Made by a program: the position numbers and the translations under genes | Part shown: one piece after another, positions 12,380 through 21,599 of the stretch | How the letters are laid out: each line of letters opens with the position of its first letter | How positions within the stretch are numbered: position 1 is the first letter of the stretch | Assembly: GCA_009801015.1 (NCBI GenBank) | Contig: VHZZ01000010.1 | Location: 424,578-459,375 of the forward strand | Direction: 5' to 3' | Origin: Silene noctiflora | Taxonomy: Eukaryota; Streptophyta; Magnoliopsida; Caryophyllales; Caryophyllaceae | Length of the DNA: 34,798 nucleotides | The notes under the pieces: model-generated | The model's database searches: none | Told to the model about the DNA's origin: nothing | The model's input: the letters and a program-made list of their open reading frames with translations, nothing else

Positions 12380-12426
12380 ATGGCGGAAATTAGACGCATA
12401 TCCCAAAATAAACGAGGAATTCTACG
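12380..12426 (+). other. Possible orphan first exon upstream of the ERV46-like pseudogene
   Basis: An ATG in good context opens MAEIRRISQNKRGIL and runs into a clean donor, CG|GTAAAT. It does not resemble the N-terminus of ERV46-like proteins. It ends after two bases of a codon, whereas exon remnant a at 13221 needs one base, so the two cannot be joined in frame. It may be the first exon of an unrelated lost gene, or chance. Confidence 0.25.
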
Positions 12427-12650
12427 GTAAATTTCTCCCAACTTCGTACACTTTTCTTTATTTCATTTGGTAAAATGGATGATGTTAAATGATTGTTACC
12501 GCGTTTTTAGTTGTGTGTTACGGTAAATTGCGGGGTAAGGGAGGTCGGATGTTTACGGCATCTTTCGATTTACGCCCATATTAATTTAGTTACCAAGTAT
12601 TTTTTTTCTGTTCTGTTATGTGATCTGTCTCTCCGTTTCTAGGGTTATCG

Positions 12651-12755
12651 AACGTTAGAAAAATTCTCGTGTCCTCCGGAGGATCATACTCCTTACAACC
12701 TAAGTTTTTAAGGAGGACGGTCCACCCGGAGGACACAAGAATTTTTGTGAGCGTT
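12651..12755. mobile_element. Small foldback MITE-like element
   Basis: About 105 bp whose two ends are inverted copies of about 30 bp: AACGTTAGAAAAATTCTCGT at the left pairs with the complement of the right end, which reads ACAAGAATTTTTGTGAGCGT. The GTCCTCCGGA segments inside extend the hairpin. No clear target duplication was found, so the superfamily is open. It sits in what would have been an early intron or upstream region of the ERV46-like gene. Confidence 0.6.
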
Positions 12756-12875
12756 ATAGGTATTGTTCCTTTACCTGTTGTAACAGTGACAGTATAATTT
12801 TACGAAAATAATATTAGGGTTGGAAATTATTTGTCTCAATTTAGGAGTTTCAAATTATGAAGTGGCTGCAGAAAC

Positions 12876-13029
12876 CTATGTGGGTGCGTGTCCAAGTGTC
12901 GGACTCGGCTATTTTTTTTGAAAAATATGCATATTTTGGTCTAAAACGAGCCAAGGGTCATACCCATGTCCGAGGGTTGAGTGTCGAACACGGGTACGCG
13001 AGGATTTTAGAAGAGTCGGAGTAACATAG
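12876..13029. mobile_element. hAT-like MITE with 8-bp target duplication (one mismatch)
   Basis: The element runs from CTATGTGGGTGC to AGTAACATAG and is flanked by GCAGAAAC (12868-12875) and GCATAAAC (13030-13037), an 8-bp duplication matching at 7 of 8 bases. Its inner ends carry GTCCAAGTGTCGGACTC and GTGTCGAACACGGG motifs like those of the larger element at 25885. An 8-bp duplication fits the hAT superfamily. No coding capacity. Confidence 0.6.
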
Positions 13030-14171
13030 GCATAAACAGCCTTTCTATGTTTGAAAATCGAAGTTAATGTTGTGTACGTCCGACTCCTTACTTGTCATAG
13101 ACAGGAGACGATTTGAGACAGTAGGATAAAGTTGTTGTAAGGTTGCTTTATTACTTGTTTTAGTCTATTGTACCTGAGATACAAGGCTCTCAATTATCAT
13201 GAATTGTAATGTTATTGCAGGTCTGTTTCTGCATGTTGTGATGGAAACCAAGCATGTAGTTGATACTTCAAGAGGCGAAATCCTGTGCATTAATGTAAAA
13301 TTTTATTTATCCGAGATTTTTTTTTATATTTATATCTTCGGAATTTGTGTTTGATTCGTGCTACCCGCCTACCCTCATTAATCAAGCCTCCATAATCTTT
13401 TCCGTTGACATGCAGTCTGATGTCACTTTCCCTGCATTGCCTTGTTCGCTTCTCAGCGTTGATGCTATGGATGTTAGCGGGGAACAGCACCTTGATGTTG
13501 TACGTGACTTGATTTTTTGGCTAATATGTTCTCTAAATTGTTTTCCCTTTCTTTCGATTCCTTGTTGAGTTGTTGCTGGTCATTTTGATATTAATATCCT
13601 AGAGGTTTTGTTCTTTGGTCAGAAGCTAAGGGCTAGTTAATATTCTGTAATGGCAAGTCTAGGAATGATTTGCTTCACATATAGATGCTGTTTTTTCGCT
13701 ACATAATTGACTTGTTAAAGTGTAACCATAATGTTTTACAGAAACCATAATCTTGGAGGACTTAGATTTGATATTGATGTCGTGTGATATGTAATGCTGT
13801 GTTAAACTTAATTACGTAATTGTTGCTTCATTCGCTTCTGTCGGTTTGCAGAGACATGCTGTAATCAAGACACGATTAGATTCTCATGGGGAATGTTATA
13901 GACACACAATAAGTTGGTATTGGTGCTCCAAAGGTTAGTATGATAATGACATGTTGGCTGATTTCTCAATGGAAAAAACACTCCTAGTCTACTTGTACTG
14001 ATGTGCTGCGTTTAAATTTAATTTCATGCGTAATCTTGCCGTTCTTGTGTCATATATATGTTTAGTAAGTGAAACGTATTAGTTTTCGCTATACATTAAG
14101 GGCTCGTGAGTCTATTTTTTAGTTTTGTACTGGTGGTAATCCATTGAACCCCCCTACTTAATGGCTACCAG

Positions 14172-14570
14172 TCAATTTTCGTAGAGCATTTGTCTTCCTT
14201 TTCTGATGACAGCGTTGTGAGAAGTGCGTTAAAAGAAATTATGAGGATGGATGCTTTAAGGACTTCATTGTCTACTTTGTTGCAATTGTCAAACATCAAT
14301 TCATCACTTGGGTGTGTTTGTTCTCTGGAGGTTGGAAAGTTAATTAATCTTCTGTACAATTTTCTCTGGTTTAACAAAAACGCTGCAAGCCAAGTCAGTA
14401 AAATCAGGAAAGGTTTGGTCGAAAATCAGCAAAGGTTGAGAAAGTTCAGTAAAATTAAGCTTCTTCTCAGAAATTCAGCAGAATTGAACAACAAGATCAC
14501 ATCATTTTTGCAATTCTCAATGAATTGGAGGACTAAGATCACACCAGGTTCAAGGATAGAAAGACTATAG
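14172..14570 (+). other. Open frame of unknown origin replacing the middle of the ERV46-like gene
   Basis: After a splice-acceptor-like CCAG at 14168-14171 the frame is open for 132 codons, from SIFVEHLSSFSDDSVVRSAL to the stop at 14570. It lacks low-complexity bias and is rich in charged and leucine residues, with likely helical stretches such as SALKEIMRMDALRTSLSTLL and VSKIRKGLVENQQRLRKF. The first ATG is internal, at about 14240, so it looks like an exon fragment rather than a whole gene. It shares nothing with the cysteine-rich segment expected here in ERV46-like proteins. I do not recognise the family; a faint resemblance to a helical BAG-type domain is only an impression. Confidence 0.35.
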
Positions 14571-16534
14571 GGTGATTGGCGGATAGGAAGGGTACATTTG
14601 CTAAGTTGACTCCCTAATCCCTTTTCCTGCTTGTTTTGTTCTACTTAAAAATCGGTTGCAAAAATAAATGTAAATTGCCTATTGGAGCATAAGGAATAGG
14701 ACTTTGCTTTTTTTTTTTTGTTTTTTTTTTCCTTCTTATGATATTGTTGGTGTTAATCTGCTCATGCTACATGCCTATACAGATCAGTCACAAGATCAAT
14801 AGATTGACTTTTGGTGACTATTTCCCTGGTGTTATAAACCCACTTGATGGGTATGCCCTTTTTCCTGGTTATATTCCCTTCTGTAGCTCTTAGTAGCTGT
14901 AGTGCTTACTGTTTTTAAAGGTCTGCTGATTACTTTTGTCTTTTTAAATTTCAGTGTGCGATGGACGTATAATGCGCCAAATGGCATGTATCAATATTGT
15001 TTAAAGGTTTGCTTTTCTATGCTATATTTCTCTCACATACAGAATGATTTTCAGATCATGTAATGTTATATTACTCCCATTTTGTTCCGTTTCTAAAACT
15101 AATCAGCCTGGCACCTAGACCTAGCAGAAGTAACTCCGCTTGAATGATCCGGTCTGTTAATGAACTCCTGGACATTGTATTGAATACCTGCTTCTGCGTA
15201 ATTGATTTTCAGCTTTCTATGCCATACTTTTACAATATATACAGGGTTGCCATAGTTAATACAGCTTACATGAGTTTTGTAAAAACAAAGTCGTTATAAA
15301 CAGTGACATTAGATGCACTGCCACATCATAGTACACAGTCGTGATGATTGCTATTGCGACCGAAACTGTTGTTTAATACCGTTCACTGAACCGATCCTAT
15401 CCCACCCAAATTTCATGGGCCCGTAAATGATCCTTATCCCTCGACAGTGACACAGTCGAAAGATACCTGTACAGCTGTACCCAATTTGTCCAAAAGCAAA
15501 CATACCCAAAACTATCCAGATAACTGACACAACCTGTATCGGATATGAATGACCTGCTTGCGAGGTCTACTACAGACTACTAGCACCTTTGAAGTAGTTG
15601 AGTACAGGAGCATTTAACTAGCTTGCTGCCTGCCTGCCTGCCACTGCGTTTCACTTGTTTACATGTTTGATTTCAATTCATATCCAATATCGAATAAAAA
15701 TTTTATACAGCAGTACATGTTGCTGATGACATTTTCTCTCAATGAAACAAGACTTGGTTGCTTTTTCTTTCTCACCGTACTTAAATAGTTTAATACAAGG
15801 ACAAAAAATACCAGGCTGCTTGGCTCGTACTTCCTTATATCTTCATTGATTTACTCTAGGTATTCAACATTTGAGACGGTCATACTGAAATTCTAGGGTG
15901 ACTTGGTTTTCTTAGAATATTACGTACAAGATGCTCATATTTAAATCTTGTTTCGGACAAGTATCTGGTATTGTCATAACTCATAAGAGATATTAGTATG
16001 GCAGTACGCCATGCTACTTAAAAACCCTGCTTGATATATACAATTCTCATGATGAAATTCATTTATGTTACAGGTGGTTCCAACTGTCTACACAGTCACA
16101 CAGATTTGAAGGGGAATAAGATCCAATCAAATCAGGTATTTCTTATATGGCACATTCAACCCTCTCCATAGGGTTTTTGGTATAATTTATAGCTGGATGG
16201 TCACAGAGTTTAGCTTTGTTTTGCAGTTTTCTGTGACTGAGCAATTACGAGTGCTAATGCTGGACAATTTTCAGCTCTGCCTGGATTTTTCTTCTTGTAT
16301 GATCTTTCTCCAATGAAGGTGTGCTCATTTCCATGGACTAAATTAACCTCTTTCATTCCATCATTCGTGTTAATATAAGATCTCATCCCCATCATGTTTT
16401 AGGTTACTTTCAAAGAGGAACACATGTTATTACACTTCCTTACAAATGTCAGCGCTATCATTAGAGATAATGTTCTGACGTCCTATCTCATCGTCTAGTT
16501 TACCTGACTCTTCATATCATAACTCGTGTTCATC

Positions 16535-16660
16535 AGTGCATCTGACTGACACTCGACACGACACGACACTCGAATATGGGTATGACACTTGGAGATCTCA
16601 TTGTAAGCCAATAACAAGTGTACATTTCATAAGTCATAAGTCCGACACCTAGCCACCCAC
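16535..16660. mobile_element. Degenerate fragment related to the GGACAC elements
   Basis: ACACTCGACACGACACGACA at one side and GTCCGACACCTAGCCACC at the other resemble the ends of the elements at 12876 and 25885. No target duplication is visible. It lies between exon remnants h and i of the ERV46-like pseudogene. Confidence 0.35.
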
Positions 16661-17654
16661 CCTTGTCAAATGTTTATAAACAAGTCCAAGTAGCAAAGCT
16701 AGATACCATTGTGTATATCTTCCCTTTCCACCATTCAGACTCCATTCATTTGAATTTAGTACTTCAACTTGAGCTTACACACACCTGGGATTGTTCAATT
16801 CAGGTTTTCACATTCTCTGGAATTTTAGACTCCTTCATTTACCATGGTCAAAAGGTGATAAAGAAAAAGATGGAAATTGGTAAATTCAGTTGACGAAAGG
16901 GTACTGTTGATGTTTCCACGGGCCTTCTGATTCATCTCATTCTCAAGATCGTCTTTACCAGGTAAGTTAAATCTGTTCAGTCCTTGGCATTTGGGGTAGG
17001 GCAGTAATGTTAAATCTTGCATATCCCTTAACACTTTTTGCCACATGCCCACATGACTAATGTAAATTTAGTTGAAAATTGATGAATTTCATTACACTTG
17101 CCCAGTATTTGGAATTTCATTACACCCACCTGAAACGGGTTTTGTCTCTTTTTCATGGTCGTCAATTTTTCCTCCCCGGTGTTTTGTTATCGTCAAATGC
17201 TGCCTTCCTATATTGCCTAGAGATCATTTTCATCCTTCTATATCTAAACTTCAGAAGGATTTGATTCTTATAGGACCACATTACCCGTATCATCTAAATA
17301 TCTCATATTCCTTGTTTTCCATGATACCTAATTTCCAAGTTCAACCCCTAAAAAGAGCCTACCTTCACTTCAGCCTCTGAAAATGGCAAGATATTACTGA
17401 ACCATGATGCTTTATACCTACCTACCTTCTTTAGAATACCTCAATACCATGAAAGACAGAATCTCACATAAATCAGCGTGGACTCGTGGAGTATTATAAT
17501 TAACCCACTATAAATAGGAAGTAAACGTGATCAGAGTCAGTAAACGTGATGAACTTAATCTCTGATAAGGTCAAGGTCGACATCAACTCAAAAAGCGTGT
17601 CAACTCTGAAAAGTGAATCTCGGAATGAAAAATATGAAGCTATTGTTGGCCTCA

Positions 17655-17722
17655 GATCAAGATCTTTTTGATCCATCATTTTCGGGTTGGATCATGATTG
17701 TTTTGATCCATCATTTTCATCT
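17655..17722 (+). repeat. Tandem duplication of about 34 bp
   Basis: TTTTGATCCATCATTTTC occurs twice (near 17666 and 17700) with similar upstream GATCA/GATCAT sequence. Short local duplication. Confidence 0.7.
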
Positions 17723-17854
17723 ATGATTCTACGGTTTTTTATTTCCCAAATCAATATTGCGAGATTGGTTTAACCAAGCTCAAGCCAAGTTTTGGCTGAT
17801 CCGAATTTAAAGACTTGTCGAGGAGACTCAAGATTCTTATTATAGTTATAAGTT

Positions 17855-17975
17855 TATTGTCCGTCACAAGCTTGTTATGTCAAATAAAATTCACTTGGGT
17901 AGATAAGACATTTATGATTCCCTACACATATGGATGATACTTGACCCGTCACAAGTATATCCGTTATAAGGGAGA
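17855..17975. mobile_element. CCGTC-family MITE fragment
   Basis: TTGTCCGTCACAAGCTTGTT on the left and TTGACCCGTCACAAGTATAT, CCGTTATAAG on the right recall the family arms in degraded form. Boundaries are approximate and no target duplication is visible. Confidence 0.35.
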
Positions 17976-18158
17976 CTTACTGTAGTGTAGATTGGTCTTA
18001 CATACGAAAGATTATTTCAATATATTTACGTATATCTATTAGAAGAGTCCATCTGTGGAGAAAATGAGTAGCTACTCGAAAACTATGACATGTAGTGATT
18101 GAGAATCAGAATTTTGGCAACTCGACCTAACAAAGTTGTTGGTATCTCTAACTTTTGT

Positions 18159-18168
18159 GTGTATAAAA
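18159..18168 (+). promoter_or_regulatory. TATA-like site without a recognisable gene
   Basis: GTGTATAAAACCCAG is a good TATA match, followed about 30 nt on by ACACACAAACTCTTCTTT, a typical plant leader start. The first ATG (about 18213) opens only MVVEP and a stop. If real, the transcript would be non-coding or encode a very short peptide. Sequence context only. Confidence 0.25.
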
Positions 18169-19954
18169 CCCAGAAGTCAAAACACACACAAACTCTTCTT
18201 TTATCTCGTGCAATGGTGGTGGAGCCGTAGAGGCCACCTTATCTGCCTATCTTTTATTCTTATTCTCACAAACCTTTTCTCCCAAATTGCATTTCAGAGA
18301 GAAATTAATGATTAGATAGCTAGTGCCTTAGTGGTACTATGGCAACAGTGTGTCGAAATGCGAAAATGACATGTATAGTAATCTATGCTTTAGAAATTGT
18401 TTTGTAGCATAATGTTGGCTCCTAGGCTTGATGTGTAGTTATCCTTTGCTGAATTCTCTACTCCTTACGTTTTAGAAATACCGTTCCAAAATATAAGGAC
18501 AAACTTTAATATAGGGGTTATTTTACCCCTGATTACAATCAGTGGGAGGCACGGTTACTGGATTTCAGACACGCAGGCTCCCCCATTGAGCAAAATCATT
18601 ATCTCGATCATGCTATAGGTATAGATAACCTGTCATGAGCCTTACAGCCGCTTGGGTGGTGTCTAGGCTCGTTGTGATTACATATTTGGTAGATGCTGTG
18701 TTTTTTTTTTTTTTTTTTTGCACGAGCTGGGTAAGTTCATTGGGAGGTCATGTTATGTGTTGTAGATACTTAAAAGGTACCATGTGGTAAATTCTTTTGC
18801 CTATTGACAATGACCGCAAAAGAAACCTCTTTGATAGGTAGCTGTGATTAAAATTTGATCGCATTGCCTAGTCATTCGTACAGTTGTAGTGGGGCGGGTA
18901 AAGGTCGGGGTACAAATGGGACCCTTGTGAGTGGTGGAACGGGTATGGATATGAGCTTTTCTTGGTGAGTACGAGTGTAGGGATGCTAGTAACATCCCTA
19001 GTCATTCATTTGTCCCTTGCCGGATGGCTCGTGTTTTAGGTCAACCACTAAGATTGGAAGAGTAAGAAGCAATTAACGGCCTCCCACTCGTTGGTTAAGG
19101 CTCAAACGGTTAAAAGGTTTCCTTTCGAGCCTCCGTGTCTGTCGATCGAGGCTATTCCCCTATTCTTCGATAATTAGTCGACTTCAGAATGGGATTATAG
19201 CTCCATCTTATGTATCCACCCACAGTTAGAACATCTTAGCAAGTTAGGGATTGCTCATCCCAGCCTCCATGCTCTATAACTTGAAGGGGTACCAGTAGGA
19301 TATTGCGAAATGTATGCCTCATTAGTCCAAGTAGTTTTCTTTATTTCTCGATTATTCTCTCTTTTAAACTCGTAAAAGTGATGTAAATTCCGTGTCTCTT
19401 TTAAGGTATTAAATATTAATAGTGCTATTGGGAATGATAACGTCAAAGATGAAATTGTAGTATATCACTCGTTGATGCGCGAGTATTATGAAGTATGTAA
19501 ATAGCATAACTTTTACAGTCTTTTTTAAGTGATAGAGTATATTTTCGAGTGACGTTATGACTACCAACACTATTTCTCCACTTGTCTAGGCACTCGGTTT
19601 TTGCCTTTTGTATTGAAGTTTTGTGCTTTGTGTCGATTAATGTAACGTTGCTCCATTAATGCCGAGATAATTAGTAAAAACCAACAAATAAAAGAGAAAT
19701 AAAAAAAATACAATAACTAGAAATGGTCATCAATTACAACCCTAAATAAAACTACTACTCCTCCAATGATCTTAGGCAAGACCAAAAAATTGCTTGCCTA
19801 AACCATGAGGATTTACATGAACATTCTGAGCCTCTGCAATTGCCAAAAACTTCATTGCAGATCGACTCGATCCTATTTAAAACTAATTCCTTAAAAATAA
19901 AAATAAAGAAATTTGCACATAAAATACTCCTAATTAAATAAAATACATAAAAAC

Positions 19955-20866
19955 TTAATTAGATGAGGATAATAAAGCATCCCAATCAATCTCATGAGAT
20001 GGGTCTCTCTCTAACAACATATTCTCCATAGCACCCATGCCTTCACCATCACCGAACGTAAGCTCTGATAGCGGGGACGATCCACCAGAACCCGACTCGC
20101 TTTCAGAGCAGCTTTCGGCCTTAACAACTTCCTTCTTGGATTTCTTAATTCGACCCACAGTCCCATCCTTAGCCAAGCTTTCGCAAATGGCGTCAAGCTT
20201 GGCATCTACAGAGGACTGAAGCGGCTTGTACTCCCCAATGTGGGAGCCGTCATGGCGTAGGTTTGGGAAATTGAGCCGAGCTGCGTCACCTCTGAGCTTA
20301 TAAGCCGCTTTGTCGTAAGCCAAAGCGGCTTCTTCAGCTGTCTCGAAGGTGCCTAACCATAGCCTGGTTCGGTTCCTGGGTAGACGGATCTCGGCTACCC
20401 ATTTACCCCAGTGGCGTTGGCGGACACCCCGGTATAGTTTCGTGGGCTTTGTGGGTTGACCCGTTTGTTTAAAGGGTATAGCCTTTGGAGACAGGAAATT
20501 GGATATGTTGTTATTGGGGTGGTAGGTAGGGAGAGGTGGTGGGTAACTGAATTGAGTTTCAGTTAGGTGGTTAAACCCAAACATCGGGTTTGGGTTCGGG
20601 TTTAGGTTTGAGGTTGGGGTTTGGTATGGATGGGTTAGCCCATAAAAGTGGGCTTGCTCCGTAAAGCAACCATCAGGGTACGAAAGAGAAGGTAGATAAC
20701 AATCCTCGTTCGTAGACGAAATAAAAGGTGGTAAAGAAGAGGAAGAAGAAGACGAGGAGGAGGAAGATGATTTCATGAAAGGAGAAATAGCTTCCATGAG
20801 CTCATCTCCAAATGGGTCTAAAGTGTAACCCGAATTATTGTTACACAAAATATCCATTGTTGCCAT
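19955..20866 (-). CDS. RAP2.4: AP2/ERF transcription factor, DREB A-6 group, RAP2.4/WIND1-like
   Basis: Intact intronless frame of 303 codons, ATG at 20866 and stop at 19955. One AP2/ERF DNA-binding domain lies at about residues 144-201: it opens with [20 protein letters not shown], contains WLGTF (170-174) and the [12 protein letters not shown] element, and ends NFPNL. Domain positions 14 and 19 are Val157 and Leu162, the pair I associate with DREB A-6 rather than ERF proteins. Group-specific features outside the domain are [13 protein letters not shown] near the N-terminus, the SNFLSPK and KPTK segments before the domain, [20 protein letters not shown] after it, and the C-terminal SPLSELTF and EIDWDALL. 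All fit RAP2.4/WIND1. A 12-Ser run (33-44) and an Asn-Pro repeat (89-94) look like simple-sequence expansion. Family members are nuclear activators in stress, ethylene/light and wound-dedifferentiation responses; that role is inferred from the family. Length is slightly below Arabidopsis RAP2.4. The second in-frame Met (codon 4) is an alternative start. Which RAP2.4 paralogue it is cannot be told here. Confidence 0.96.
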   Translation of the reverse strand: MATMDILCNNNSGYTLDPFGDELMEAISPFMKSSSSSSSSSSSSLPPFISSTNEDCYLPSLSYPDGCFTEQAHFYGLTHPYQTPTSNLNPNPNPMFGFNHLTETQFSYPPPLPTYHPNNNISNFLSPKAIPFKQTGQPTKPTKLYRGVRQRHWGKWVAEIRLPRNRTRLWLGTFETAEEAALAYDKAAYKLRGDAARLNFPNLRHDGSHIGEYKPLQSSVDAKLDAICESLAKDGTVGRIKKSKKEVVKAESCSESESGSGGSSPLSELTFGDGEGMGAMENMLLERDPSHEIDWDALLSSSN

Positions 20867-21070
20867 TTAATTAAAATTAAATTAAATTATAATAACACAA
20901 CCTGTTGCTTAATAAAAGTCAAGAAACAGGTTAATCTAACACTAAATAATAATAATAATTAATTAATAATAAGTATAAATGTAAGAGAGTGAGAAACAAA
21001 TAGAGATCTCTTCTCTTTAAAAAAAAAAAAGAAAATAACTCAACTTTGAGGGGAACAAAAATTTACCCTC

Positions 21071-21091
21071 TCAAGTTAATGAGTTTTTCAT
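21071..21091 (-). promoter_or_regulatory. Short upstream ORF in the RAP2.4-like leader
   Basis: ATG at 21091 reads MKNSLT then a stop on the minus strand, about 205 nt upstream of the main ATG. It is the only ATG I find on that strand between 20867 and 21410, so if the TATA call at 21440 holds, this would be the sole uORF of the leader. Whether it is translated or limits translation is unknown. Confidence 0.4.
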
Positions 21092-21336
21092 ATAAAAAAA
21101 AAAAAAGAACTAAATTTTAAAAAACAGTAAATTTGATTTTGGACAGTAAAAATATGCTCAAAACCAAAGTAAAAATTGTAAAGATGGTAAATTTTTTGGA
21201 ACCCAAAGAAATCAAAAAACTTAAGAAGAAGAAGAAGATTAAGAGAGATGATTACCAGATCAGAGTAAAACTCAGAGATTTGAAGGATGAAGGCTCACTT
21301 AATATTTGTGAAAATGGGGTGAAAAAAAATGGAAGG

Positions 21337-21337
<1 letters not shown>

Positions 21338-21370
<33 letters not shown>
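21338..21370 (+). repeat. (GAT)n microsatellite in the RAP2.4-like leader/promoter
   Basis: About eleven perfect GAT/ATG repeats on the + strand, ATC on the coding strand of the minus-strand gene. If transcribed it lies near the 5' end of the leader and adds no ATG in the sense direction. Length is likely polymorphic. Confidence 0.9.
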
Positions 21371-21438
21371 CACTCAAGCCTCACTTTTTTTGTGTGAAAT
21401 GTGTTTTGGGTTGGATTGGTACTTATGTGGAGGGCTCA

Positions 21439-21448
21439 TTTATATAAG
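21439..21448 (-). promoter_or_regulatory. Candidate TATA box of the RAP2.4-like gene
   Basis: On the minus strand this reads CTTATATAA, a near-consensus plant TATA box about 575 bp upstream of the ATG at 20866. Transcription would then start near 21410 and give a leader of about 540 nt holding a pyrimidine-rich stretch and an ATC microsatellite. Closer alternatives exist in AT-rich DNA (for example around 20965), so the assignment rests only on sequence and position. Confidence 0.45.
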
Positions 21449-21599
21449 CACCTAAATTACCCTTTACTTTCATTATTTTATTGGTTTGTACAACTATGTG
21501 AGGGTATTTTGGTCTTTTTAATATGTAAGTTTGTTTGGTTTTTATCAAGTTTTTTGTATGGCGTTTTCGGGTTTTGCGTTAGTCGAACGCTGAGCTTAG

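Larger units (their letters stand above)
13221..16893 (+). pseudogene. Decayed ERV46/ERGIC3-like gene (ER-Golgi vesicle cargo receptor)
   Basis: Nine exon remnants in the right order, most still flanked by AG and GT. (a) 13221-13294, LFLHVVMETKHVVDTSRGE; (b) 13416-13499, SDVTFPALPCSLLSVDAMDV then SGEQHLDV; (c) 13852-13933, RHAVIKTRLDSHG to GIGAPK; (d) 14783-14850, ISHKINRLTFGDYFPG then VINPLDG; (e) 14955-15006, VRWTYNAPNGMYQYCLK; (f) 16074-16135, VVPTVYT/DLKGNKIQSNQ; (g) 16227-16318, FSVTEQ to GFFFLYDLSPMK; (h) from 16403, VTFKEEHMLLHFLTNVSAII; (i) 16804-16893, VFTFSGILDSFIYHGQKVIK then KKMEIGKFS and stop. Intact relatives are two-pass membrane proteins of about 385 residues that cycle between ER and Golgi with ERV41. 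Missing here are the N-terminal exon(s) with the first membrane segment and the cysteine-rich lumenal middle, which should lie between c and d. Lesions: one extra base and a stop in c, an 8-bp insertion in f, one base lost in g, and no usable donor after h. It cannot make the normal protein. Confidence 0.92.
16894..19954. other. Intergenic DNA between the convergent genes
   Basis: No gene is recognised. Frames at 17072-17380 and 19255-19446 have no known motif. A promoter-like stretch lies near 18160 (listed separately). 18540-18720 is less AT-rich and ends in a T run, possibly a retroposed fragment in minus orientation, but no family could be named. Confidence 0.5.

Noticed and set aside
17072-17380. 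102-codon + strand frame downstream of the ERV46-like remnant.
   Set aside because: No recognisable domain, a second overlapping frame of similar quality, and no splice partner; may be chance or 3' flanking sequence of the dead gene.
20011-20219. Two shorter frames, one per strand, inside the RAP2.4-like gene.
   Set aside because: They overlap the intact AP2/ERF coding sequence in other frames and have no support of their own.
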